Below are positions 25,211 to 32,619 of a stretch of 64,000 nucleotides of DNA, piece after piece; the first letter of the stretch is position 1, and every line of letters starts with the position of its first letter. This DNA comes from Methylomonas koyamae (lineage in GTDB: Bacteria > Pseudomonadota > Gammaproteobacteria > Methylococcales > Methylomonadaceae). The notes under the pieces are model-generated. The model did not search any database and was not told the origin of the DNA. It was given only the letters and a program-made list of their open reading frames with translations. The translations under genes were made by a program, and so were the position numbers. The DNA lies in NCBI RefSeq assembly GCF_001644025.1, contig NZ_LUUK01000177.1:101172-165171 (forward strand). Direction: 5' to 3'.

Positions 25211-26181
25211 GGTGAGCTTCCCATCAATGCGCCGCCGCAACTGCTGCCCTGGCTGGCCGTGCAGCCGTAACAGTGGGCGGCGGTGGCGATGCGGCCTTGG
25301 TGCAAATCGATGCCCGGCAAGTCGCGAATGTGGACTTTCGGCTTCTCGACGGCACCGAGCGGCAGATCCAGCATTTGGTTGAAATCGCAGTCGTAGACGT
25401 AGCCTTGCCAGTCGATGCTCAAGGTGGAAAGACACATCAGGTTGTCCAGATTGCCGGGCTGAAAACTGTTTTTCAACAGGGTCATATAGGCTTCGAGGCG
25501 TCCCTGGCTCAGCAGCTGGCTGCCGAAGCGCTGGATCGGCATGTTGGCGATGGCATACAGGCGGTTGAAGACGATGCCGTAGTGGCTTTGCAAATGCTGC
25601 TTGTACGCGTGCTCCAGTGTTTGCTGGTCGGGCGGCAAACCCGCGTCCTGTGGATTGAACACCAAATGCAGCGCCAAGTCGCTGTCCGCTTGGCCGTAAC
25701 CCAGCCGGTTCAGGCGTTTCAGCGCCGCCAGACTGTCCCGGAATACGCCTTTGCCGCGCTGTTTGTCGACATTGTCTTCCAGATAACACGGCAGGGAGGC
25801 GATGATTTCGACCTGTTGTCCGGCTAAAAATTTGGCCATGTCCTGGTAGCCTTCGGCTTCCAGGATGGTCAGGTTGCAGCGATCGATCACAGTCATACCG
25901 CAGTCGCGCGCCGCGCGCACCAAATAACGAAATTCCGGATGCATCTCCGGCGCGCCCCCGGTCAAGTCCAGCGTCTGAACATTGTTCGCATCCGCCAACG
26001 CCAGGACTTGTTCGATGACGTCATGGCTCATCAGCTCCGTCCGCTTGGGGCCGGCATTGACATGGCAGTGTACGCAACTCAAGTTGCACAAATAACCCAG
26101 GTTGACTTGCAGGGTCTGGAGTGGCTGCCGAACAATTTCGGGAAAGTCGCTGTGCAGTAAAAACGGTTTGCTGTCTCGCAT
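25207..26181 (-). CDS. arsS: ArsS, arsenosugar biosynthesis radical SAM protein (Cys form)
   Basis: A 324-residue radical SAM enzyme with the cluster motif CNLSCVHCHVNAGP (C-x3-C-x2-C) near residue 32 and the family C-terminal cysteine tail HCYGCTASQGSSCGG. In many relatives the third tail position is selenocysteine, hence the family name rSAM/selenodomain; here the codon is TGC. ArsS acts after ArsM to make arsenosugar precursors from methylated arsenic, and an arsM gene is at 31557. It starts one base after DUF3047 and overlaps the TVP38 fusion. The assignment is firm at family level; substrate use here is inference. Confidence 0.92.
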   Translation of the reverse strand: MRDSKPFLLHSDFPEIVRQPLQTLQVNLGYLCNLSCVHCHVNAGPKRTELMSHDVIEQVLALADANNVQTLDLTGGAPEMHPEFRYLVRAARDCGMTVIDRCNLTILEAEGYQDMAKFLAGQQVEIIASLPCYLEDNVDKQRGKGVFRDSLAALKRLNRLGYGQADSDLALHLVFNPQDAGLPPDQQTLEHAYKQHLQSHYGIVFNRLYAIANMPIQRFGSQLLSQGRLEAYMTLLKNSFQPGNLDNLMCLSTLSIDWQGYVYDCDFNQMLDLPLGAVEKPKVHIRDLPGIDLHQGRIATAAHCYGCTASQGSSCGGALMGSSP

Positions 26182-26182
26182 A

Positions 26183-26827
26183 TTAATCCTTGGAAAACCA
26201 CAGGTCGCCGTAAGCGGCCGAAGCGGTGCGGCCGCTATTATCGGTGTCGGTCATGATGGCGACGGCATCGATAACGGTGATATCTTCGCCAAACAAGCGT
26301 TTGAAATCGGCCCGGATGTCGCGTTTTTCATGCTGCCAAGTTTGAAGAGGGGCTTCCGAACCGCGCAAAGCCAGCATCATGGCATGATCACCGGCAAAGG
26401 CATTGGGCCAAATCCTGTCCTTTTGACTATTTCCGGCCCAAACGTAATTGATGGCCCTGGTCTGCCAAAATGCCAGACCGCCCTTGACGACGACATAGAC
26501 GCGGGCAGCGTAATCGTCGCCGGGCTTGCTCTGTTCATTCAAGCCGGTCAACGGCTGCGACACGCGCCAGGACCAATTCAGATAAGGCGTTTGGGTTAAA
26601 TCGACGCGTTGCTCCTTGAATAAACCGGAACCGGCGGCATGGCTCTCGGCCGTCAATGCCATCAAGCCATCGATGGCTAGTAAACGATAGCGCGTTTCGC
26701 CTTTGAAGCTTTTATGCTCCCAACCGTCCAGACAGCCGTGGCTGAAATCGCCTATCGGCAATACCGATTCAGCGAATCCAGGTCGGTGCATCAGTAAAAT
26801 ACCTAAAAACAGCAGTAACTTTTTCAC
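26183..26827 (-). CDS. DUF3047 domain periplasmic protein
   Basis: A 214-residue exported protein with a signal peptide (MKKLLLFLGILLMHRPGFAE) and the DUF3047 pattern: LNWSWRVSQPL, GDDYAARVYVVVKGG, INYVWAGN and DADNSG-like AIMTDTDNSGRTASAAYGDLWF near the end. Translation starts at GTG 26827, overlapping the doxX stop by 4 bp (GTGA). Function is unknown; the family is beta-sandwich-like and secreted. It sits exactly between the bufferin genes and arsS, bridging the two gene sets of the operon. Confidence 0.85.
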   Translation of the reverse strand: MKKLLLFLGILLMHRPGFAESVLPIGDFSHGCLDGWEHKSFKGETRYRLLAIDGLMALTAESHAAGSGLFKEQRVDLTQTPYLNWSWRVSQPLTGLNEQSKPGDDYAARVYVVVKGGLAFWQTRAINYVWAGNSQKDRIWPNAFAGDHAMMLALRGSEAPLQTWQHEKRDIRADFKRLFGEDITVIDAVAIMTDTDNSGRTASAAYGDLWFSKD

Positions 26828-27390
26828 TGTTCCGCCGATACAGGCAATGTGCGCCGTTGCAGCCAGACATCGACACTGAATAGCCCGCTGCCGCTGAGCG
26901 TTAGCGAGCCAAGCATAAACAGATACATCAACGGCAATTTGTAGTTGCCGAAGCCCTTGTCGCTGATGCTGTAGCCTTGCCATAGTTCGGTCAAGGTGTG
27001 CCATTCGGCAGGCCAATGCGCGGTGGTGATGGCGACGATGGTCAAAACGGCCAGCGCCGCGCTGAAAAACCGGGTCATGAAGCCCACAATCAAGGCGATG
27101 GGGGCGATGATTTCCAGCCACAATGCAAGTTGCCAGTTGAATTGGGCCGGCAGCAGGTTGAAGGGGAACGGAAAGCCCATCTCTGCAAACCAATTGTCGC
27201 CGCCGAGTTTTTCCCAGCCGGCTTCGCCGAATTCGTAAGCCAACAGCAGCCGCAAAAACAAGGGCGCCAGGGGCTTGGCGCTTTGTTCCAGCCAGCGGTT
27301 GATTTTGCCGGGTGCCCAACAGATGACATCGACGCAGCCCGCGATCAGGCAGCCTGGACAAATGTGGTTGGATTCCGATGGTGATGACAT
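26824..27390 (-). CDS. DoxX family membrane protein
   Basis: A 188-residue protein with four predicted transmembrane helices and DoxX features (FLRLLLAYEFGEAGWEKLGG, LWLEIIAPIALIVGFMTRF, PLMYLFMLGSLTLSGSGLFSVDVWL). The N-terminus carries an extra cysteine cluster, CPGCLIAGC. DoxX proteins are regular partners of bufferin/HvfA operons, where they may help with redox or metal handling at the membrane. It starts 10 bp after bufC and couples to the DUF3047 gene. Confidence 0.88.
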   Translation of the reverse strand: MSSPSESNHICPGCLIAGCVDVICWAPGKINRWLEQSAKPLAPLFLRLLLAYEFGEAGWEKLGGDNWFAEMGFPFPFNLLPAQFNWQLALWLEIIAPIALIVGFMTRFFSAALAVLTIVAITTAHWPAEWHTLTELWQGYSISDKGFGNYKLPLMYLFMLGSLTLSGSGLFSVDVWLQRRTLPVSAEQ

Positions 27391-27400
27391 GGGTGTCTCC

Positions 27401-28168
27401 TTAAGATAATGAAAGCGGCCGGCTGTCCACGATGGCGCCGCGCTGATTGAGTTCGGCGAGGGTTTGCAGGCCGAAACGCATGAATTGGCTCAAGGCGGCT
27501 GGCGGCAAGTGGCCGCCCATTTCGGTCAGGGCCTGTTCGCCACTAAGCCCGCTGTTTTGCAGGCGTTGCACCAAATGCGCGGTGGCCGTGCTCAAGGCCA
27601 CGAATTGCACTTGGTCGTGGTGGTCGCGAAAACCCAGGATGTAGGTGATGTCTTCCGGCACCTCGGTCGGCAGATAATCCGGGCCGATATCTTCTACCGA
27701 CCATTGATAGGTCAGCAGTTGCATGACCGGCACGAACACCGGCACGGCCCGTAACAATTGTTCGGCGGTCAACATATTGTGCGGCAGGTCGACGGCTTCG
27801 GCGATCGACAATTGCAGTTCCACCCATTCGAAATGCGCCAGATCGGCCAGGAACGGCAGCTCGGGGTCTTCGGGCCTAGTCTGCCGCAGGTAATGCACGA
27901 ATTCATCGGGTATCCGCCGGTAATAAGGCGTGCGGCAGGTATGGCCGGCAATGAATTCCAGCAACAGTTCGCGCCAGGCGGGTGGCGTAAGAATGCGGTT
28001 GATCACCGGAAAACAGGCGCTCAGGCTTTCGTCGAATTTGTTGTACAGCAGCTCGGCGTAAACGTTCAGACGTTCGGCAGCGAAGCCTTGCGGCGGGCAG
28101 GCGTCCACGGGGTTGCGCAAGTAGTTCAAGAACGCGCGTTGCTGGGATTGGAAGGCCTGGTTGGTCAT
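27401..28168 (-). CDS. bufC: BufC/HvfC-type DUF2063 RiPP recognition partner
   Basis: A 255-residue DUF2063 protein: FQSQQRAFLNYLRNPVDACPPQGFAAERLNVYAELLYNKFDESLSACFPVI is the characteristic N-terminal helical domain, and HFEWVELQLSIAEA follows. In methanobactin and bufferin systems, DUF2063-type partners bind the precursor leader and help the DUF692 enzyme act. It overlaps bufB by 4 bp (ATGA). Naming is by family and operon position. Confidence 0.9.
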   Translation of the reverse strand: MTNQAFQSQQRAFLNYLRNPVDACPPQGFAAERLNVYAELLYNKFDESLSACFPVINRILTPPAWRELLLEFIAGHTCRTPYYRRIPDEFVHYLRQTRPEDPELPFLADLAHFEWVELQLSIAEAVDLPHNMLTAEQLLRAVPVFVPVMQLLTYQWSVEDIGPDYLPTEVPEDITYILGFRDHHDQVQFVALSTATAHLVQRLQNSGLSGEQALTEMGGHLPPAALSQFMRFGLQTLAELNQRGAIVDSRPLSLS

Positions 28169-29037
28169 GCGGCGGCTTCCAGGGTTTGCGTTTGCGTCCG
28201 TCCAATCCCGTGCAGGGTTTGCAGCGTGGCGATGCGTTCGACTTCGCCCACCAAGGTTTCCAGCGGCGGGATGTTGCTGTCGCGCTCCACCAGCGTCGGG
28301 AAAACCCCGAAATGTTGATAGGCTTCATCCAGCAGTGCCCATACCGGCTCGATGGTTTTCTGGCCGTGAGTGTCGATGATCAGGCCGGATGGTTCCATGT
28401 CGTGCCCGGCCACATGGCCGTAGACGATGCGTTCGCCCGGCAAGCCGCGTAGAAAGGCCGAGGCGTCATAGCCGTGATTGACGCTGTTCACATAAATGTT
28501 GTTGACGTCCAGATGCAGATAGCAATCGGCTTCCTGCAGCACCGCGTTGATAAAGCTCAGCTCGTCCATTTCGGCATGCGGTGGCTGCACATAATAGGAG
28601 GCGTTTTCCAAGGCGATGGGCCGATCCAGAATATCCTGGGTCTGGCGGATACGGGCGGCGACATGTTTTACTGCCTGCTCGGTAAACGGGATCGGGTATA
28701 AGTCATAAAAGTGCCCTTCGTCGCTGCAAAAACTTAAATGTTCCGTGTACAAGGCAAAATCGTGGTCATCCAGAAAGGCCTTAAGCTCCCTTAAAAATTG
28801 CGTATCGAGCGGCACCGGCCCACCCAGGGACAACGCCAACCCGTGCGCCACGAACCGATAACGCTCGGTCAGGGCGCGAAATTGTTTGCCCAGCGCGCCG
28901 CCGACGCCTATCCAGTTTTCCGGTGAGACCTCGAAAAAATCGATGCAGTCCGGTTTGTTTACCAGCAAGGCCGGCAGAAGGCTTCTGCGCAAGCCGAGAC
29001 CGGCACCGTTTAAACCGAAAGGATGTTGAACAGACAT
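28165..29037 (-). CDS. bufB: BufB/MbnB-family DUF692 multinuclear iron enzyme
   Basis: A 290-residue TIM-barrel DUF692 enzyme. Metal ligands expected of the family are visible: HGLALSLGG, YTEHLSFC, ALENASYY, LDVNNIYVNSVNHG, YGHVAGHDM and LVERDSNIPPLETL. MbnB and BufB use mixed-valent iron centres to convert cysteines of a precursor peptide to oxazolone/thioamide or thiooxazole groups. The substrate is almost certainly the peptide encoded 18 bp upstream. Confidence 0.95.
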   Translation of the reverse strand: MSVQHPFGLNGAGLGLRRSLLPALLVNKPDCIDFFEVSPENWIGVGGALGKQFRALTERYRFVAHGLALSLGGPVPLDTQFLRELKAFLDDHDFALYTEHLSFCSDEGHFYDLYPIPFTEQAVKHVAARIRQTQDILDRPIALENASYYVQPPHAEMDELSFINAVLQEADCYLHLDVNNIYVNSVNHGYDASAFLRGLPGERIVYGHVAGHDMEPSGLIIDTHGQKTIEPVWALLDEAYQHFGVFPTLVERDSNIPPLETLVGEVERIATLQTLHGIGRTQTQTLEAAA

Positions 29038-29055
29038 CGGCGCCCCTCCGCTGGC

Positions 29056-29388
29056 TTATTTCGCCGTTTTACCGCTGCAGCCCGCTTCCGGCATTTTGCC
29101 GCTACAGCCGCTTTCCGGCATTTTCGCACTGCAACCGCCTTCGGCGCCTTTCATGTCTTTCATGTCTTTCATTTTATTGGCACCGCATTTCCCCTCGCCG
29201 CATTTCCCTTCGCGGGTCTTGCCGCTGCAGCCGCCTTCGGCGTTTTTATCGGCCTGCGCCAATTGTTGCGCCGGATTGACGCTGGACATGGCAAACGGAT
29301 TTTCGCCGGCTTGAATCGCCGGTGCCGCGCTCAACAAGCCGGATGCAATCGCGCCGCCCAAAGCCAAAGTCAGATTTTTTTTGTTCAT
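29056..29388 (-). CDS. bufA: bufferin/HvfA-like RiPP precursor with two kinds of cysteine repeats
   Basis: A 110-residue precursor. Residues 1-28 are a signal peptide (...LLSAAPAIQAG), followed by ENPFAMSSVNPAQQLAQAD, the leader-like stretch of HvfA/BufA peptides. Six cysteines follow (54, 63, 68, 86, 95, 104). C63 and C68 lie in the usual EGKCG repeats. The other four lie in a different repeat, GCS[GA]K, spaced about 9 residues apart at the C-terminus (GGCSAKMPESGCSGKMPEAGCSGK). A good ribosome site (GGAG, 6 bp) precedes ATG. It is the first gene of the operon and has an ECF-type promoter. Products of this family bind copper; what the extra repeat does is unknown. Confidence 0.9.
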   Translation of the reverse strand: MNKKNLTLALGGAIASGLLSAAPAIQAGENPFAMSSVNPAQQLAQADKNAEGGCSGKTREGKCGEGKCGANKMKDMKDMKGAEGGCSAKMPESGCSGKMPEAGCSGKTAK

Positions 29389-29448
29389 GGTGTTCTCCAG
29401 TGGATTAATGAATAATCAGGACAAGCAACAATGCCTTCCTGCCTTATC

Positions 29449-29475
29449 AGTCGGAGTCCGTTTGAATTCCTTACA
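29449..29475 (-). promoter_or_regulatory. ECF-type promoter of the bufA operon
   Basis: On the minus strand TGTAAGG (29475-29469) and CGACT (29453-29449) are separated by 15 bp, about 60 bp before the bufA start. The same pair occurs at 29531-29558 and 33781-33808, each before a gene of the same putative regulon. Confidence 0.7.
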
Positions 29476-29530
29476 AAATTTTTCGGCCTGTAGCCGCACG
29501 AAGTCAGCACTAAAAAATTTCATCCCGTGT

Positions 29531-29558
29531 TGTAAGGAAAGGCGGTTAAGTTGCGACT
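29531..29558 (+). promoter_or_regulatory. ECF-type promoter of the HD-GYP gene
   Basis: TGTAAGG (29531-29537) and CGACT (29554-29558) with a 16-bp spacer, about 50 bp before the HD-GYP start. It is back-to-back with the bufA promoter in the 221-bp divergent region. Confidence 0.7.
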
Positions 29559-29609
29559 TAATCAATGGTCAAGTCCGATCCAGATTGATTCATCGAACAA
29601 GGACACGCT

Positions 29610-30506
29610 ATGAAAAATACTCATACGCAGGATTTACTGCATACGCTCTACAGCATGGCCTTTCTGGTCGAAGCCCGCGATCCTTATACCGGCGGGCATT
29701 TATGGCGGGTGTCGCAGTATTCGACGCGGCTAGCTTTGGCGTGCGGGTTTGCAAAACAGGACGCTGTGGTTGCCGGGCTAGGCGGCTTTTTACATGACTT
29801 GGGCAAGGTCGGCGTGCCGGACAGCATACTTAACAATACCGGTAAGCTTAGCGATGCGGAATATGCTGTTATGAAAACCCACCCAGCCTTGGGCGCACAA
29901 GTATTACAAGGGCATCCTTTGGCGCCTTTGGCGATGGATGCGGTGTTAAGTCATCATGAGCGGATTGATGGCTTGGGCTATCCGTTCGGATCAAGAGGCA
30001 GAAAGATTGCGGAATCGGCTCGTATCGTCGGCATTGCCGATGCCTTCGATGCGATGACCAGTACCCGACCTTATCGACGAGGAATGCCCCTAGCGATGGC
30101 GATTGAACAAATCGAGGTGAATTTGGACAAGCAATTTGATCTGCATTTCGCCCGTCGTTTCATCGAGTTGGCACAATCCAATGAACTGGATGGCATTATG
30201 GGCCACAGCGACACCGGCATTCCGATGCGCGAATGCCCAATGTGCGGACCGGTTGTGGTGGTGCATAAACACCAGAAAGCCGGCGACAAGGTCTTCTGCC
30301 GGGTGTGTGGCAACGGCTTTGCTTTGGAAAAGCAGCAAGGCAAATTGGCTCTGAAGCCAACCATGCAAAAAGGCAGCGCAGCGGATTTACAAGCCCTGAT
30401 CGATCATGATTTGCTGGCAAGATTGCTGGAGGAATCGCTGCCGTATTTACCGGTCGGTAGTGGCAACGGCAAAAGCTGGCTGCGGCGGCTGCGGGACAAG
30501 TTGTGA
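29610..30506 (+). CDS. HD-GYP domain phosphohydrolase with C-terminal zinc ribbon
   Basis: A 298-residue protein. Residues 10-190 carry the HD-GYP fold: LHDLGKVGVPDSILNN (HD), HHERIDGLGYPFG (HHE and GYP) and AFDAMTSTRPYR. HD-GYP enzymes hydrolyse cyclic di-GMP. After it comes CPMCGPVVVVHKHQKAGDKVFCRVCG, a C-x2-C/C-x2-C zinc-ribbon-like module. No receiver or sensor domain is present. AAGGA precedes ATG. It is divergent from bufA and shares the putative ECF promoter type, so it may belong to the same response. Its stop lies one base from the selenoprotein gene on the other strand. Confidence 0.9.
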   Translation: MKNTHTQDLLHTLYSMAFLVEARDPYTGGHLWRVSQYSTRLALACGFAKQDAVVAGLGGFLHDLGKVGVPDSILNNTGKLSDAEYAVMKTHPALGAQVLQGHPLAPLAMDAVLSHHERIDGLGYPFGSRGRKIAESARIVGIADAFDAMTSTRPYRRGMPLAMAIEQIEVNLDKQFDLHFARRFIELAQSNELDGIMGHSDTGIPMRECPMCGPVVVVHKHQKAGDKVFCRVCGNGFALEKQQGKLALKPTMQKGSAADLQALIDHDLLARLLEESLPYLPVGSGNGKSWLRRLRDKL

Positions 30507-30507
30507 A

Positions 30508-30720
30508 TCAGATTTCGCCGCAACACCCGGCCTGTTTGCCGTGTAACTGTATCGGCGGACAGGGCTCGCTACCATAGGAGCAGAACACGCAACAATCGCC
30601 GGGCTTGGGTTTTAACAGGGTATGACAGCCCTGACACTCGTAAAACCATTGTCAGGCATCGCTGGGCAGGGTCTCGGTTTCGCGGTGCCCACAGTGTGGA
30701 CAGGTCAGTGTAGACACCAT
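30508..30720 (-). CDS. GDCCVxC-domain selenoprotein (UGA read as selenocysteine)
   Basis: From ATG 30720 the minus strand reads 71 codons to TGA 30508 with a single internal TGA (30654-30652, codon 23). Read through, the product is 70 residues with two C-x2-C pairs (C7/C10, C29/C32), the hallmark GDCCVFCSYG (41-50), PCPPIQ and a terminal GCCGE. In Cys-containing relatives the residue at codon 23 is cysteine in a DACQFFYEC context; here it is DA-UGA-QWFYEC. NCBI names this family 'GDCCVxC domain-containing (seleno)protein'. Everything after the UGA is conserved and a SECIS-like hairpin follows, so recoding is more likely than a nonsense mutation. Function unknown. It is the last gene of the pit-arsM-ECF operon. 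Confidence 0.8.
30608..30647 (-). promoter_or_regulatory. candidate bacterial SECIS hairpin
   Basis: Four bases after the UGA the mRNA can fold: GGUUUUA (30647-30641) pairs perfectly with UAAAACC (30614-30608), and CAGGG (30633-30629) with CCCUG (30620-30616), leaving an 8-base apical loop CUGUCAUA that contains GU. The loop starts 23 bases after the UGA, within the usual distance for bacterial SECIS elements. It lies inside the coding region, as expected. Confidence 0.6.
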
Positions 30721-30749
30721 GGAGACTGCGCTGTTAACCATTACAAAGC

Positions 30750-30950
30750 CTATGATTTCTTGCCTAAATGGTTTTGCAATTGTTCCGTGTAGCGATGCGC
30801 GGCTTTGCGGATGAATTGGGATTGGCTTTGGAAGTTACGGCAGCGGGAACACATCATCACATGCAATCCAATCGCCAGTCGTTCGCTAACGCTGAGTTTC
30901 TTGTCCAGGCCCTGAGAGACCAGGGCGGTAATATCGCGACAACTACGCAT
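30750..30950 (-). CDS. zinc-finger anti-sigma factor-like protein
   Basis: A 66-residue protein, MRSCRDITALVSQGLDKKLSVSE... with C4 and a later HVMMCSRCRNF (H-x3-C-x2-C), the ZAS/zf-HC2 zinc-binding pattern of short cytoplasmic anti-sigma factors. No membrane helix is present. The ATG at 30950 overlaps the sigma gene by 8 bp. It probably binds the ECF sigma factor encoded just upstream; the zinc-thiol site could sense metal or redox state. Confidence 0.82.
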   Translation of the reverse strand: MRSCRDITALVSQGLDKKLSVSERLAIGLHVMMCSRCRNFQSQSQFIRKAAHRYTEQLQNHLGKKS

Positions 30951-31566
30951 GACGTTGCTCCTGTTTTGCATTTGATGGATTGAACCAGCGAATTTCCAGG
31001 CATTCGCGCAGCCGCAATCGGGCGCGGTGCATGGTGACCCAATAATTGGCGTCGCTGATACCGGTTTCCTGGCAGACTTCCTCGGCTTCCAGGCCCACCA
31101 GTTCCCGCAGCATGAATACCTGGGCCATTTTGGCCGGCAGGTTGTTCTGGCAAGTTTCGTAAATGGCCCAGAATTCCTGTTGCTTGAGCGCCGCTTCGGG
31201 ATCGTTCCAGGTGGTGGGGCCGCCGTTCCAGTGACCATTGCTCATGAAAAACGCGTCTTCGTCTGCTTCGTCCTCGCCGTTATCGATTTGATCGAAGTCA
31301 GAGGTGACAACTTCACGGGCGCTACGCCGCCAGTGGTCGGCAATTTTGTGTTTCAAAATACCGATTAGCCAGGTGCGTAACCCAGCCTTGCCTTCGAAGT
31401 TTGCCGAGGATTGCCAAGCGGCCAGTAAGGTCTCCTGCACTGCGTCGTCGGCGAGTTCGTTATCCTTCAGTTGCAGCAAGGCATAGCGAAACAGCACCGG
31501 CCGGTGTTCGGCCAGCACGGCCTCGTTTAAAGTGGATGCCTTGGCGGGCACGCTTTTCAACAACAT
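30943..31566 (-). CDS. ECF-type RNA polymerase sigma factor
   Basis: A 207-residue sigma-70 family factor: region 2 VLFRYALLQLKDNELADDAVQETLLAAWQSSANFEGKAGLRTWLIGILKHKIADHWRR, and region 4 LPAKMAQVFMLRELVGLEAEEVCQETGISDANYWVTMHRARLRLRECL. An acidic 40-residue insert (QIDNGEDEADEDAFFMSNGHWNGG) separates the two regions. The ATG at 31566 overlaps the arsM stop; a longer frame upstream only runs into arsM. It is followed by its anti-sigma factor. The three TGTAAGG-N15/16-CGACT promoters nearby are its likely targets, including the one before pit that would make it self-activating. Confidence 0.93.
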   Translation of the reverse strand: MLLKSVPAKASTLNEAVLAEHRPVLFRYALLQLKDNELADDAVQETLLAAWQSSANFEGKAGLRTWLIGILKHKIADHWRRSAREVVTSDFDQIDNGEDEADEDAFFMSNGHWNGGPTTWNDPEAALKQQEFWAIYETCQNNLPAKMAQVFMLRELVGLEAEEVCQETGISDANYWVTMHRARLRLRECLEIRWFNPSNAKQEQRHA

Positions 31567-32600
31567 GCGCCGTCCGCTTGGGTGATGGTGCTGCGCGGCC
31601 CCAGCACGCAATCGAACAAACCAAAGTGTGTGGATTTATCGCCCAGCACTTGAAAATGCCGGCCATAACGACTGCCGGACAGCATATCGGCGGTGTTGCC
31701 GCAAACCCTGAGCGGACGGCCGGTTTCGAAATGATGGTGATCGTCCAGCTCGAAGCTGTGCGGGTGTTGCTCGATGCTGCCTAAATAGACCGCGACTTGG
31801 CCAAAGTCTTCGCAGCGATCCTCCAGCGGCATTTTAAAAGCGCGCACAGTTACCGAATCGAATTTGACCATGCCGATTTTGCCGAATACCTCGGGGTCGT
31901 CGAGGCTGATCGTGTTTTGTTTGACCTTGCGGACATCGGGACAACCCAAGTCTTGCAAGATGCGCCGAAAGTCCTCCCAGTACAAGGCGCCGCCCAGGCA
32001 TTCCCCAAGTAGAACCGGGTCTTGGCGCAATTCGCTGGGAATGCGGCGGTCGGCAAACACGTCGGAGAAATACAGTTCGCCGCCCGGCTTCAGTACGCGG
32101 AAGATTTCCGCCAGCACTTTGGGTTTTTCCGGGGACAGGTTGATTACGCAGTTTGAAACCACGACGTCGATGCTGTTATCGGCAATGCCGATGGTGTGCA
32201 GGTTTTCGATATGGCCGTTCAGAAATTCCACGTTGGCAAAACCAAAGCGTTCGGCATGCCATTCGCGATGCCGCACAGCAACTTCCAGTTGCTCCGGTGT
32301 CATATCGACGCCGATCACCCGGCCTGTCGGTCCGACCAATTTTGACAACAAATAACAGTCGCGCCCGGTGCCGCAGCCCATATCCAATACCGACATGCCT
32401 GCCAATGCGGGCGGCAACGGCGAACCGCAGCCGTAAAAGCGTTCCAGCACTTCCGGATGCAAGCCGGCCAGCAAGGCTTTTAGATAAGTCGGCATGGCGT
32501 CGATACTACAGCAGGCGCTGGTTTTCAGGTCGCTACTGGACTGCAACACCTGCCCGTAATAGTGCTGGACAGATTCGCTGATTTCGAGGGTGGTGGTCAT
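31557..32600 (-). CDS. arsM: ArsM, arsenite S-adenosylmethionine methyltransferase
   Basis: A 347-residue class I methyltransferase with SAM motif VLDMGCGTGRDCYLL (about 71-85) and ArsM-specific features: ACCSI (C30/C31), RFYGCGSPLP, VSNCVINLSPEKP and GECLGGALYWEDF, whose cysteines bind As(III). A C-terminal domain follows with RVCGNTADML and a terminal GACC. ArsM methylates arsenite stepwise. Together with ArsS in the neighbouring operon it would provide the two enzymes known to be sufficient for soluble arsenosugar formation in cyanobacteria. ATG 32600 gives the normal family N-terminus. Confidence 0.92.
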   Translation of the reverse strand: MTTTLEISESVQHYYGQVLQSSSDLKTSACCSIDAMPTYLKALLAGLHPEVLERFYGCGSPLPPALAGMSVLDMGCGTGRDCYLLSKLVGPTGRVIGVDMTPEQLEVAVRHREWHAERFGFANVEFLNGHIENLHTIGIADNSIDVVVSNCVINLSPEKPKVLAEIFRVLKPGGELYFSDVFADRRIPSELRQDPVLLGECLGGALYWEDFRRILQDLGCPDVRKVKQNTISLDDPEVFGKIGMVKFDSVTVRAFKMPLEDRCEDFGQVAVYLGSIEQHPHSFELDDHHHFETGRPLRVCGNTADMLSGSRYGRHFQVLGDKSTHFGLFDCVLGPRSTITQADGACC

Positions 32601-32619
32601 GGCTGATCCTAAATAAAAA

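Noticed and set aside
25207..25270. Possible selenocysteine in ArsS, as in many relatives
   Set aside because: All cysteine-tail codons read TGC or TGT; no in-frame TGA occurs before the true stop.
30601..30720. Reading the UGA-containing gene as a plain pseudogene
   Set aside because: The downstream codons keep the whole GDCCVFCSYG family signature, the UGA replaces a known Cys position, and a hairpin follows; a nonsense mutation would need all three to be coincidence. Not fully excluded without selABC.
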